The notes under the pieces were generated by a model. That model searched no databases and was not told where the DNA came from. It saw only the letters and a program-made list of their open reading frames with translations. From positions 3,734,501-3,798,500 of the forward strand of contig JAHQIY010000001.1 in assembly GCA_019054805.1 (NCBI GenBank): a stretch of DNA of 64,000 nt, written 5' to 3'. Source of the stretch: Brachionus manjavacas (lineage: Eukaryota > Rotifera > Eurotatoria > Ploima > Brachionidae). The first letter of the stretch is position 1. Every line of letters starts with the position of its first letter. Position numbers and translations under genes: made by a program. Shown here piece after piece: positions 23,136 through 35,829 of this stretch.

Positions 23136-23522
23136 AGAAGCGCAATGTATGCTTCAATGATAAAATAAAGAAAAAATAATGCTTATTTTAATTAATCATT
23201 TGTTTCCAAATATTGGTTCTTTTTATAATGTTTTACACTAATTAGTTGTGATTCTATAATGAATCTAAAAAATAACCACTTTTAATAAATTCGAATTTTT
23301 TAAGCTCAAAGAAGCTAATTATTTAATGAATCAAAAAAAATAAATATGTTCTTGAATGTGTAGAATTTTAAAAATTTTATATAAAAATATATAGCTTAGA
23401 TTAAAATACAAATAGAGTTTGAGATAATATTTAGACTAGATTTGACTCGATAAGTTAAAAATCAAAACAAATGCTGAAATAGCTGAATTTTAAATTGAGA
23501 ATTGAAAATGTGCTTTTGATGA

Positions 23523-23530
23523 TATAAATT
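23523..23530 (+). promoter_or_regulatory. TATA box of the CBM1-GH5 gene
   Basis: TATAAATT 48 nt upstream of the ATG at 23578. This spacing would give a short 5' UTR. Confidence 0.4.
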
Positions 23531-23577
23531 TTATTTAATCTGCTTTTATTTGATTAATTTTATTTATCAAGCCAACA

Positions 23578-25111
23578 ATGTTTAAATATTTGATAACACT
23601 ATATTTAGTTACTGTTTTATCAGCTCAGATTGCCGAATGGGGTCAATGTGGCGGTGCTAGTCATACAGGCAGTGAAATATGTGCATCAGGCCTTGTTTGC
23701 ATTTACATTGACATTTGGTATTCACAATGTCAAAAACCTTCATCTGGTCAAACCACGACCACAACAACTACCCGATCTCCTGAAGTTACCGGAGGTCAAA
23801 GCGGTAGTGCTTGTTCACACGGAACATTTTGCATAAGTGGAACAAAAATTTTGGATGCGAATCAAAAACATTTTTTGATAAGAGGAGTAAATAGTGCTCA
23901 TGCCGATTGGGACAATTGGTCAAGATCGTATGCTTTAATGAGCTTAGGTAAAATATCAGAGTATAAAGCAAATACAGTCAGAGTGCAATGGAGAATGAAG
24001 CATTCAAATAATGATCTAAATTTAAATCATTTGGAAAATATAATTATCACTGCCAAAAATAATGGTCTAGTCTCAATGGTTCAATTACATGATGTTACTG
24101 GAAGTAACGACCCTAATGAGCTGAAAAATGTGCTTTATGGTTTGTATATAATTTGTCTTTGTTTCAAAGACATAAAAAATATATAATGATTAACATTGCA
24201 AATGAATGGGTTAGATTTTTACTAAACTTGAAAATGAAAAAGAATTTAAATTTTTTCATATAGAGTCAATGGGGCACATCAGGCGCTGGTATTTTTTTTT
24301 TCAATTAGCCAAAGTTACAACATATTTAATAATATAATTTTTTTAGTTTGGAAAAATGCTTATCTTACTGCCATAAATATTCTTAGAAGTGCTGGTTGGC
24401 AAGGCATAATTGTAATTGATGCTCCGGCTTATGCCCAAGATCCAAATGGTAAATTAAGTTTTTAAATACAATTCTTGATTTAATTTATACAAAAAAGCTG
24501 TGATTCAATATGGCCCGGATTTGATTTTCCAGGATAAAGTCAATAACGGAAATGGAAACATTCTTTTTTCGATTCATACCTATGTTCAATGGAAAGCAGA
24601 TAGTTAAAATTCGGTTAAAATAAAAATGAAATTTTATAATTTATTTTTGTTTAAGATGGGGACTATAAATTTAGAGTTCATTTGACAAAAATAAATGATC
24701 TTGGTTTACCAGTCGTTATAGGCGAGTTCGCCGATAAGCACCCAGAACATCCAAGCTGTTCATGGTCTGATATTGACTATTTAGATTTATTGAAGTAAAT
24801 TCACAAATATTTATTTCTAAGTTTTTATCTTAAATTTTTGTTAAGAGTTTGTAAAGAGAGAGAAATCGGGTATTTAGGATGGTCTTGGGCAGGTTTGTTG
24901 ACCATAAATAATAATTTGTTCTCAAGTAAATTTTTAAGGTAATGGATGGGACTGTAATCAAAGCTTGGCACCGTTGAACATGGTTCAAGGAGATCAACAG
25001 TTTGAACCAACATGGACTCAAGGGGTTTTGTCCGATTGGGGAAAGAAAATATTCGATACTCCTTTTTATGGAATTAAAGCAACTAGTGTCAAAGCTTCGA
25101 TATTTAATTAA
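23578..25111 (+). CDS. secreted CBM1-GH5 glycoside hydrolase (cellulase/mannanase type)
   Basis: Eight exons join in frame to 398 residues: 23578-24143, 24170-24209, 24264-24288, 24347-24448, 24498-24602, 24656-24794, 24846-24892, 24939-25111. A signal peptide ending LSAQ is followed by a fungal-type CBM1 (EWGQCGG ... GLVC ... WYSQC, residues about 20-51), a Thr-rich linker (TTTTTTT) and a GH5 domain. The domain shows FLIRGVNSAHADW near 100, NTVRVQW near 135, MINIANEW with the acid/base Glu (exon 2), and VVIGEFAD with the nucleophile Glu (exon 6). The form resembles bacterial GH5_8 mannanases. It would cut beta-1,4-glucan or mannan outside the cell. It is likely acquired by transfer, as GH5/CBM1 fusions are fungal or bacterial, but has gained introns of about 45-60 nt. 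The first intron would be only 26 nt, and the domain seems about 15 residues short there, so this copy may carry a deletion. Confidence 0.88.
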
Positions 25112-25234
25112 TATTAATTCGATAATAATTTTTGTTTTAAGATTTGAAAAATTAAAATTGGCTTAATTAACAAATTTTTATTTATTCTTTATTAGATTAA
25201 TTTGATTATATTTACATTGTAATTAAAATATTTT

Positions 25235-28200
25235 TTAAACTTCGATTGGATCTGAAATTTTTCTACGAATTTGAGGATTATTTTGTTCGGTCGAGTTACT
25301 AGAAAATATAATATTCTATAGAAAATTAATTAAAAAAATTGTAACAATACCGATTTGGAATATTCGGGCTATTTAAATCCTCATCTGATTCATTATTCCT
25401 TCCATCACTTTTAAAATTCAATAAATTGATTAATGAACAATTATTTATTTAAAAATTAGTTTACAAATAAAGACCGTGATTGACAGGGTTACTCTCAGAG
25501 TTTTCATCATCGTAAACAATTGGGATAGATGGATTAAGTTTTCTAGAAGAAATTTTAATTAATTTTTGTCAATTTTATTTTTAAATAGTTTTAACCAACT
25601 TTTCTTCATCGGGGACATAATCATTCATTTTTCTTTCTCTTTGAAAAATGAAACGATACCCTAAGGCCAATAAAAACAATAAAACAATTAAAGAAGAAAC
25701 TGCCACCGAAGACCATATGATTCCAGTTATATGAATGTCTAAAATTAATTTTTTTTTCATTAATTATTAATCAAAAATAATCTATGAATTGAAATAAAAA
25801 AGAAAAAAAAATTTTAAACTAACGTTCGCATCTGGGCCAGTCATTGAACTCATGCAAAGGAATATTATTAGCTGGAAGCCAAGTACCATTCCAATTACAT
25901 ATATATTCTGAAAAACCACGAAAAGTATACGGTCTTTCACATGAAACAGTCATTCTAGATCCAGCTAAATAATTTCCAGTATTGGTTTTTCTTATTCCAC
26001 CTTTTATCGGAATTATTCCACATGAATTTACTAGCGTTTTAAAAAGCGTTTTAAAAGATGTTAAAAATAAACTAATTAAAATTTACCTGGTTTAAGTACT
26101 TCATTTAAAAATTTGTAATACCTATGTGCATCTCGTGTAGCTTCTCCGATTTCAAGGGATCCCAGTGCTTTGGTATCGTATAAGCATTGCTCATCACCAT
26201 CACAAACTGCATACATTTCACTTTCACTGAATGGAAGAGCAGTTGGAAATTGAAAATTTGGTTCATCCCAAGAGTACCAAGGCACAAACTGCATCCAAGT
26301 GTGAATATTTTCTTTTTGATCATGGAATTTATCAAATGCCAAAGAGCCACTATATGTAAACAATGAATCAGCCGCATGTTCTATTCGCCATTTCATGCCG
26401 AATTCTTTGTTAATTATCATAGGTGAGCTATCTATTGATAATACAACACCTTCAGGTGTGCGAAATTCGTCTGATGTATCGTTGTTCCAATAACCAAGTA
26501 AGCCTTCTGTTTCATACTAATTATAAATTAGAAACAAATTTTAACAAATTTTTTTAATTTTTATTACAAACATAACCGGAGGAGCTGAAAATTTAAGGTG
26601 AATCATTCCGTAAGCACAAGATACTTGTATACCAGCACCGGTTGTATTGAACATGATGGTCAAATTGGACATATGTTGGTCATTATAAGGACTGAATATT
26701 GATACATCTTTCGAAAAAAAATTAACTTTATTTTTTAGATTACTTTTTAAAATCACACTTCTGAAAAACTGAAGTTTTTCCTCGGTATAATTAATGTACC
26801 ATTGATGACCATTGATAAACAAATCGCATTTAAATCTCCATGTTTGATTTGGATGAATTCTTGATCTTACTTCAATTGTATCACTAAAATCTTCACGAGC
26901 TACTATAGCTGTCATTCGAGTAGCATTTATTTGTCCACCTGATGTTTCAAGAGCAACTAATGGAAATTTTAATTTTATAATTATCAAAAAAAAAATTTAA
27001 TCTTATTATACATGAAGCATTTGGAGGACGTTCGAAGCGTCCTTGAAGAATAAAGTTGTGTCTTGTACTAATTAGAAGCCTAAACTCGCCTCTGGCATTA
27101 AACGTGTAATCTTTTCCGTCAAAGGTCATCACATGAGGATCACCATAAATTGCAGCTTAAAAATATTTATTAGCATTTATTAGCAAATCATTTAAAGTTA
27201 ATTATTTATTTATCAAATTATAATTAAGTCCCATAGATAAACTGAAATAGGATTTGTATATTAAAAAGTTAAAAAAATTTATTAATTTATTAAGTAAAAG
27301 ATTAAAAAAAAATTTTTTCAGCCCCACAATTCATAAAGAAAGATAAAAAAGGATCCAAATTATATGAAATTAAAATTAAATTAAATAACAAACAGAAATA
27401 AAATAAAATATAAAATATGCAAATTTAGTTAGTAATAATTAAGTTGAGCAATAAAGTTTATAAAAATCTTCTAAAATTACTGTTTTTGTGGTAATTATAT
27501 TTTTGTTACTTAATTCAATTATTTAATAAACAATTTTACTAAATCAACTAAGTTTTTTTTTTAAGCTTTGGCATGTCGTCGATTTGTTTAATTAATATCT
27601 TGGAATCGTAGTCCAACAAATAAAACTAATTTTTTTATTAGAAAATAAACTAAGTGCTTAAAAATTCCAAAAAATTTCTTCCTAGATTAAACATTGTTTA
27701 AAAGTTAGCTCAAAAAGTATAATATTATAAAATTTTTTTTCATTTAAGTCAAATGACTTGAACAAAATTTATTAATAAATAATTTTATTTTTAAAAGAAA
27801 AAATGAAGCTTTCTTTAACATGATGCAAAAAATATTTAAAAATTATTTTTCGCATGTTAATTGAAAGTTTTAAAATAAATTTTAAATAATTTTACAATCA
27901 TTTTTGAAAGAATCTGATAATAAATAACTTCTTTATAAAGACAGCAAGAAGTATTTTTTAATAAATGTAAATTAAAAAAGGTAGAAATTATGAACATTTG
28001 AAGAAATTAAATATTTTCGAATTAAAATTTAAGAATTCACATTGAACTTAGGTCAAGATTAAAAATGGAATTTTAATTACCTGTTTTTGGATAAAGATAT
28101 CCTTTGCAATCAGAAGTTTCTCTTACATAAAGGTAAGAATCACACAAATCGCTCCATTCACAGCATAAATAATAGGGTACTCTGTCGTTCAAGTAATGAG

Positions 28201-30491
28201 ACAATGCTGGAACTCTTCCATAAGTGTTGTAAGGTGGAATTCCGAACATGTGATACCGGTCACTAGTCGAACCAAATCTGGTGTCATTAGTATACATTAA
28301 ATTCCCTTGAAAATTATAACAGCATCTACTTCCTCCACCACTTTTTCTAAATTCAATTTTTAAATTTTAGTTCAAGTTAAATTAATTAATAAAATACGCT
28401 GGTCTAATATTGACTACGCAATGAACAGCGCCTCTGTGTAGTTCACAATTTGAAGGATCATTTATATTCCGATCCAAATTGCATTCAGGGTCAGGTGCCC
28501 AGCGACCAATGTCCGAGACCGCAAAATGAATAGTGCACGGACATCTTTCTAAGTCGTACATCCAGAATTTGTCCCATCTTTGATACTCATGCCACCATCT
28601 GCACTGATCTTCCATCCAATTACCACCGCGACTATTGCCTAGTAAAATCTTTTGTCTGTCCCAGTAAATTTCCATTTCATTATATCTCCACCAACCAAGA
28701 GGTTGCAACTTGCTCCAAATGCGTCTTTAGATTTAAAGAAAAAATATTTAATTTTATTAAGCAAAAAAATTGTTCTGTTAAAAACTTTGGTTCTACGGTT
28801 CCTCCGGACAACAAGCTAACAGCCACAGCTCCCATTCGGTATCTTCTCGCTCTATTCTGGTCAACAGCCCAATTTTTTTCCACTAAAAACTCATAGAATC
28901 CATTATTTTCTAATCTATCACCAAGAATTTGCAAGAAATCCCAATGTGGCCCATCATCATCTTCATAATAGCCAAACAATTGAACATCTATAGTTTCATT
29001 TCTTGACCATCCGAGATCATCTTTATTCCATCTAATTGCCAATGTGTTAAGTCGAGGCAACGGTTTATACCACTCGGCTTCATCGACTAGCTCTACTTTA
29101 GCCGGTGAACGAATCGGATCAACAATGCTGAATTCATGCTTCCAAATGTAAGTTCTTCCTTCATCTATAGATACCCATAGATTAATTCTTCCATTAAAGT
29201 ATATCTTTGGCATGACACATCTTGCTCTTAAAATTGTAATAACTTCAGCGACGGTCTTGGGCGAATCATCACCATCGCCCCATCTGCAATAAACTTTTCC
29301 AAATGGAAGAAAATAATCCGAATCTTTTAGAGGATGATAGCCAAAACAAGGACCAGTAATGTTAACTTCTTGTCCACCTAACATGTTACCAAACCAAGGC
29401 CATATAAACAATGATCCATTTGAAAATTCATTTTTGCATCCAGCTGGTTGAATCCATTCATCGATACGAAATATATATCTACCTTTATGGTCGACATTTG
29501 AGTTCAAATGAATATTAATGAGTTCTTTTGGATTGTCGCTATAGGGCAAGACTTGATAAAACTCAGTGCCATTTCCTCTATTAAAACCAATTTTGGCTCC
29601 GTTAGTGGTGCTCATTCCCGTTTTTGAATCGCCTCCGTATTCAGTCGAAGCTACCCATTGTATCTTTTCATAGTTGAAAATCGCAAAAGTCATATTCGAG
29701 TCTTTTCCAGTCACCAGAACCACTTGATAAGAATTCCTCTATTTTAAATTAATGAATAATTTTTTAACAATAAAAAAATTAAAAATTAATTACTGGTCTT
29801 TTTTTTAAATCTTGTTCACTAATGCCCAAAAATGTGACATTACCCCATGTTGCAACAAAAGCATATTCGGCAACAAAATGCTCAGCACCAGATATTGAGT
29901 CTCTGATCTGATCTTGAGCCATGTTAAGCATGTCAACTGCTTGTTTTTTTAATTTTTCTTCTCCCTCAAGAAGAGCATTTGGTGGCGGCATAATGTAATT
30001 CTCCGGTCTGACCACATATCGCCACAGGACTCTTCCATAGTCATTGTCCCGATAGAAATCTAGCTCTAACTCGCCAGTCAAGTACATGTCATTGGCAAGT
30101 TCGATTCGACAATAGAACGGAGCAATAAAGATTGGATCGTCTATGGCTGGATAGCTCGGATGAGGCCATGTGTCTATAAGACTAAATCTAGCATTAGGCT
30201 GGAATGTTAAAAATCCGGGATGCTGGACCCATATTTGGTCATAGCGATGACCCATAAATGTCACATTAAATGGAAGATATATCAGGCCAGAGCCGTAATC
30301 TTTGTCTCTAGCTGTCTTTGTATCATTAAAGGATTCTCCATATGGATAGAGTGTATATGCCCATGGAAGTTCTTAGAACAACAAGAAATTAATTTAAAAA
30401 AGCAAGATTTTTTTTAACTCTTACTTTGAGCTGTTATAAATTTTATGTTTAGAAAGCTGATCAATAATAAAATAAGGATTTTGAAATACAT
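25235..30491 (-). CDS. Mesh/SUSD2-like transmembrane junction protein (NIDO-IPT-AMOP-VWD-Sushi-TM)
   Basis: Thirteen exons, in order: 30491-30425, 30371-29794, 29738-28786, 28724-28398, 28346-28081, 27155-27012, 26956-26568, 26516-26087, 26030-25824, 25738-25600, 25542-25465, 25407-25351, 25298-25235. They total 3,699 nt in one frame (1,232 aa). Signal peptide (ILILLLISFLNI) leads to a NIDO domain (exon 2), an IPT/TIG-like Ig fold (exon 3, EVNITGPCFGY ... CRWGDG), AMOP (exons 4-5, CCEWSDLCDSYLY), VWD (exons 6-8, YGDPHVMTFDG ... LLGYWNNDTSDEF), Sushi (exon 9) and one membrane helix (VAVSSLIVLLFLLALGY, exon 10) with a short acidic cytoplasmic tail. This order is that of insect Mesh, a smooth septate junction protein, and relates to human SUSD2. 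Intron 5 is long (856 nt) and empty. Within exon 7 a 51-nt in-frame segment (near 26775-26700) has GTGTGA/CGAAAG ends and may be a further, optional intron. TTTTTTAG ends 38 nt before the ATG. Confidence 0.92.
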
Positions 30492-31864
30492 TTTTATCTC
30501 TCCTTGGCAAGGCAGAGAAAATCAATTGTCTAAAAAACTGTGAACCAAAATAAATTCAATTTTTAAATTGCTATTTAGATGATTAATATTGAAAAAATAT
30601 ATTATTACTAATACTGTACGATTTAGGTCGTTGTTCTTATCAAAAGATAAATAAAGTTTTTGTTTCAAAAAAAATTTCAATTCATATTTTTTAAATTACC
30701 TGTGCTTTTTTTCGATTTTTATTAATTATAATTAAGATAAGTGGGTTTTTTATTTTGTCGTTGATTAAATGGTCTGATATTTAGTCACTAGGAGAGATAA
30801 GAATATTTATGATGATAATATTTTAATAATGACGTTTTGAAATCAATTGAAAATTTCAGCAAACCATTGGCTAAAGTAAAATGTTTAATTAAAATATAAA
30901 TTCGATAAAAACTAGAAATCAGATTTAGAGCAATATTAAAAATGATAAAAATATTTATCTTGTTTTAAACAGTTCAGCTTTGAACTTATGAAACGATTAA
31001 ATAAATTTATTTTTGATGATTAATTTGGTGATTGATTTTCTATTTAATTTTTAAAATTCTAAAAAGTACCATGTTAAAATACAATTTATTTTGATTAATA
31101 TAAATGAAAAATAATTCTCTCATTTTTTAATATAATTTAACTACTAACAGGGAATTATAATTCTTTGCACAAAATTAAAGTTAAAAAAGAAATATCATCG
31201 AAATTTGACAAATGCTTGAATTTAATGAACTTATTAAATCACATATCTTTAATTATAGTTTTTTAAACTTTCGGTTTCTTTCTATGACTTAGACAGTCTT
31301 TGTTACACATCCTCTATTAAATTACCACATTTGGCTTTTAATACCACAATAATTATTTATTTAATATTTAATATAATTAATTTAATTTAAATTTTTTTTA
31401 AAAATTACACCATTTTTCAATATATTCTAATTTTAAAAAATTTTAAATAATTTAAAATTTATCAAAAATATTTTCAGTCGGACCAAAACGTTAAATTCAT
31501 TTTTAAATTGATTGAATACATTTAAAGGTTTTAATAAATATTTGGTATTCCTAATCAAGTTGTTAATCAAATTTTTTTAAATATAAGTTTAACTTCCATT
31601 TTACTAAAAAATTTCAAAGTACTTAAAAACACTTAACATTTGCATAATTAATCATAGTGTCATAAGATAATAATATATCAAAATTTCGAAAAAATTGGCA
31701 TTGTGAATCTTAGAAGAAATAATAATAAATTTTTTAGTTATGGTTTTAAAACTCGTTCTGCAAAAAAATCAGCTATTTTAACTTATTTAATTTCATGGGC
31801 CTTAAAATACTGATCTAAAAACTTGAATTGATCTCATTTTAATGGAGCTAAGGTTGCTTATTTC
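30492..31864. other. AT-rich intergenic region upstream of the Mesh-like gene
   Basis: No exon or repeat is supported. The promoter of the Mesh-like gene should lie here, but there is no clear TATA box within 60 nt of the acceptor at 30530. Confidence 0.45.
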
Positions 31865-32062
31865 TCAATTATTATCATAATCTTTTTGTCTCGTGATTTT
31901 ACTCTCGTTCTTAAATTGTTTTCCTCTTCCTTCGGAGTTGTTTACTTTGGAACTTCTCTTGTACGATGACTTTCGATTTCTGGTGGGGACGCGCGATCTA
32001 TTGTCATCGTCTGTCCCACTGTCTGTTGGATAGCGGTTCATTAATTTGAAGAGTTTAGTCAC
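31865..32062 (-). CDS. small basic Ser/Arg/Lys-rich ORF, unknown
   Basis: 65 codons: starts MTKLFKLMNRYPTDSGTDDD, with an Arg/Lys/Ser-rich remainder (RNRKSSYKRSSKV). The composition and the GC-richer codons against an AT-rich background suggest coding origin, perhaps a last exon of a lost or unseen gene. No domain, signal peptide or matching splice donor was found. Confidence 0.3.
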   Translation of the reverse strand: MTKLFKLMNRYPTDSGTDDDNRSRVPTRNRKSSYKRSSKVNNSEGRGKQFKNESKITRQKDYDNN

Positions 32063-33179
32063 GTGATTTAAATTATTTCAAATTTTCAAATTTTTCAATT
32101 TTCAATTCAATTTTTCAATAGATTTCAAATAATTTCCTAAATTTTCATTTTAGGAAATTTAACTTATTATCAATCAAATTTAATGTCTCCAAAAACTTTG
32201 AACCCAATGTATAAGCAAATCATTAAATTCAAATTGAAAAGTAAAATTTAATTTAATTTTTTTAGGAGATAAAATGAGATCAATCCTAAGTCGATTATTA
32301 TATCAAACTTTTGTAATCATTAGCTATATGAATTTGAATACTATTAACTTTTTTAAGCTGGTCAACATCCGGTCCCTAGTATCAAAAAAGGACACAATTT
32401 AAAAATTTAAATTAAGTATTTTTGGACTTAGAATTCAAATATCATATTGTTTTTTTAAAAAAATGAAAAATCAGAATTCGATTCTCCGGTTAAAGATGGA
32501 ATTTTTTTTGACAAATTTAAAATAAGCAAAAAGTAAAAAATATCTCAAAAATTTTATTTTTAATAGTTGTTTAAATTGTTTTGCAGGAAATTATTTTTTG
32601 ACTTGTACAAGAGGAAAATAAAAAACACTTTTAATTGTAATTTTTAGTATAACTCCTTGACTTCTTTACTTTAAATTTTTTTATGAAACAAGGACATTTT
32701 CCTTGAATTTTTTGAAATTAAAAGGCTCTACAAAAAAAATGGTGAAAAATAGTCATCCTTAAAGTTGTGGATCATCATAAATTCATAATAAAATTTAATT
32801 GATTTTAAAAATTTCTTTATTAAGGCTTTCTAATTTAGAGTAGAATCATTTTTTAAACTTCAAATATACACAAATCAAAAATTTAAGTCAAGTCAAATTA
32901 CTGTATATCAATTTAAAACGGAATTTTATTTATTAAAGAATTCAATTTTAATTTTAATTTTTTTTTTGTTATGCCATAATCTCATGAATTCGACAATAAT
33001 AATAATTAGAGAAGTCATATATATTTTTCATTCGAATTTTTGCTCAATACTTAAATTAATTAGAGAAATGCATAATTTGTCTTTATTTTGTTTTAACCAT
33101 CGACTTTTATTTTTTTGTTTTTTTTTTCATGATTAAAATAGCTGATTAGAATTATTTTAACGTGAGTTTTTGTTTTCAG
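32063..33179. other. AT-rich intergenic region, nothing supported
   Basis: Low-complexity sequence without open stretches or repeats that I can support. Confidence 0.45.
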
Positions 33180-33359
33180 GTATTTGATTGTGATCATTTA
33201 AGCGAATGTGCTCGACATCTTATAAATATACAGATACACCCATGTTCGATTGACGGATCAAGATGCATAGCTGTTTTTGGCAGTCAGAGCATTCATAAAA
33301 ACTTATTGGCCATCAAATTTTTTTTTTTGGTTTCTTGCCGAAGATGGTTCTTCGATTGA
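33180..33359 (+). pseudogene. fossil exon of unknown protein
   Basis: A strong 3' splice-site-like sequence (TTTTTGTTTTCAG, ending 33179) leads into an open stretch reading VFDCDHLSECARHLINIQIH and then CSIDGSRCIAVFGSQSIHKN. The Cys- and His-containing, non-AT-driven composition looks like real protein. After LLAIK it degrades into a T-tract and stops, with no donor. I do not recognise the family. Confidence 0.4.
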
Positions 33360-34149
33360 ATAATTATTTATCTCTGTTAAACATTCGTCTAAAGATTGGT
33401 TGCGCGGTTGGTGACCAAAATTTTGTAAATGATTTCATCGATGAAGAGATGTCTAAAATTGAAAGAAGTTTATTTTTCCTTTACCCCCGGATGTAGACCT
33501 AAACTTATGGCACCCAAAACTTGTATAAACAATAATGTCAATCAATTCTTCGATACTCAATGGACAACCTCTTCATAAGCGAAATTAAACTGAACGAGTT
33601 GAATATTTGACAAAATTTAATTGTCAAAAAAACAATTTCAAGCTTATATTCAAAAGACCAAGAAATATTAAGACGCTATGCTAATTTATAAAAAGACTTA
33701 ATCATTCAAAAACTATATGGGTAATTAATTCCATTAGAATTATTAAATAAACTAAAATACTTTAGAATTACCCAATTTATGAATAATTTTTTAATTAATT
33801 TTAATTTTTTTATTAAAACTCTTAAAATAAAATTTTCGAATTAGGATATATTATTTAAATTAAATAAAATTATACTTTTTTTTTATATTGTATATTTTTC
33901 AAGAAAGAAAAATATCACTCTTAATTTTCTAGTAAATAAATTAAAATTATAAGAGATATCATTTTGCGGCAAAAGTAACTTGAAAATTTTTGCCATCAAT
34001 TAATGGACTGACAAAAAAGACTAAATCTACTAACAAACAAACTACATTTGATGACAAATAAATTAATTGACTGATAACATAATGATTTGAGTGACAAAAA
34101 TACTTTTGATTTTTTTTTATAATAGTTTATTTAATATTTAAAATATGAC
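33360..34149. other. AT-rich region, nothing supported
   Basis: A short patch near 33400-33560 is slightly GC-richer (CCCCCGGATGTAGACC), perhaps part of the same fossil as the exon to its left. Otherwise no feature is seen. Confidence 0.35.
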
Positions 34150-34860
34150 TTTAAAATAAGGCTTTGAGTAATGAAACTCCTTTCGCCATTGGTATTTAAA
34201 ATTTAAAAAAAGTTTCCATAAAAAAGTTATATTAAATTAATAAATTAATAAGAATTTGAAAGAGAAATTAGAAATGTTACAGAAAAACTGTTGTCCATTG
34301 GAAGAGCTCATTTGAGACTTTACAAAGTAGGATTTTAAGTTCAGAGCTTCTTGAGCTTTCAACAAAAACATCAATATAATCCTTTATGAGTGAAATAATG
34401 AGTGTGTTTTTATATATTAAACTTTTTTTATGTACTTTTCAAGCTCTTGATTCAATTCTATCTACCTTTTGTTCCTCGAGAAGGCCAGAAAGTTGAATAG
34501 ACGGTGTGTCATATGGTAAGTGATAGATTGACTTAAAACATGTATTTTGAATTACTTGCAGTTTTTGAATGTTTGTCTGGGAGACACGGGATAGGATAAC
34601 TTATAGGTTCCATTTAAGGTTTTTTTGCTTAACTTCCACGATCTGTGTGACAAAATTTTAATTAAGTTCACGTGATCATGACATCTAGAACGAATGAATT
34701 CAACCTGGGAGTTGAAACAAAGACTCTGGTCAAATTTAATTCCAAGGAAGACTGTGAAGACTGGGGAGTTTGTGTAGGGTATTTGCTTTCCAAAAAGTTT
34801 TAGACTAAGCTTATTGTTTTTTGAAAGATTCCCAGAGTAAAAAATGTACCCTTGTCAAAA
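34150..34860 (-). mobile_element. LINE 3' fragment (CR1/Jockey-like)
   Basis: Minus-strand reading gives LSLKLFGKQIPYTNSP, FLGIKFDQSLCFNSQVEFIR, LIKILSHRSWKLSKKTL and LQVIQNTCFKSIYHLPYDTP, matching the part of LINE polyproteins after the catalytic YADD. Small frame breaks are present. The 3' end has a hairpin GAGT (34166-34169)/ACTC (34176-34179), followed by an A-rich AAATATTAAATAAAC-like tail. It is strongly 5'-truncated. It is related to, but clearly different from, the LINE at 16.5-17.5 kb. Confidence 0.75.
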
Positions 34861-35606
34861 TATATGGCACAGTGGTTATGGCAGATTGACTAATTAAATA
34901 TTTTTAAAACAAATTAATGATTTGAAGTGACAGCTAAAATCAAAATCTTGAACTATGGCATCAAAATCGGAAGGAAGTTCCATACGATTACGACAAACCT
35001 TTTTGTCCAAATCTCATTATCAAGAAAGGATCAACTATGAGACATCGTCACAATTTAAGTTCATTCCTTACAATCTTAGAGAATGACATTATTAAATAGC
35101 TTAATTAGAAATAAAATAAAATAAAAATAAAACCTCTTCAGTGCAAAATTTTTAAATAGTTATCTAAATATATATTTGTGTCAGTCGTTTAATTTTTTTT
35201 TGGGAATAATTAGTTTTTTATAGTCAGCTAAAATAGATAAAATTAGTCACCACTTTTAGTTATTTTTTTCATCTTAAAAAAATGAAATTTGTCTACCCCA
35301 AAAAATTTAAGCCAAAAATTTTTAGTTTTAAAAAAATAAAGTAAACTTCTTGTTATTAGCTACTCTGCTTCCTGTATCTTGCATTTTGAATATATCGTAT
35401 ATATGCGAGATTTTTTACCTGCTAATTCATCTACATCCAAATCTGTTCCTGGATCTAAAAAAATTTAATCAGAAGAAACTATCAAATGACTTAAATTTAG
35501 TAGAAGAAAAGCTTTTTTTACTTTTAGGCTTATTTAAAAATGTTAAACAGAAAAAAAACTTGCCATTTCTAAATTTGGCGTTTGGCAGGTTTTTTTTTAT
35601 TTCAAG
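34861..35606. other. AT-rich region, nothing supported
   Basis: No gene or repeat ends seen. An open stretch across 35350-35694 overlaps the dispersed repeat and is not believable as a gene. Confidence 0.4.
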
Positions 35607-35665
35607 GTCAATCAACAGGCAAGTGCCCATGTCTAAAAAGACTGATTCACACTTCATTTATCAAA
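35607..35665 (+). repeat. dispersed 60-bp repeat, copy 2 of 2
   Basis: AATCAACAGGCAAGTGCCC, followed by AAGACTGATTCACACTTCATT, matches 11237-11300 in the same orientation. Confidence 0.6.
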
Positions 35666-35829
35666 ATTCATTGCAAAATACAGATGATATATAAAAAACT
35701 TTTAATATTAAAATATTTAATTTTTTTAATTAAATAATTATTTGAAAATATTCAACAAAAAATTATTCAAGTTAAATAATTCAAATTTTGAAACAAACTC
35801 TAGAAAAATTTAGAAAATTTATTTAAAAC

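Noticed and set aside
35350-35694. Overlapping ORFs on both strands
   Set aside because: They run through the dispersed 60-bp repeat and T-tracts; no protein features.
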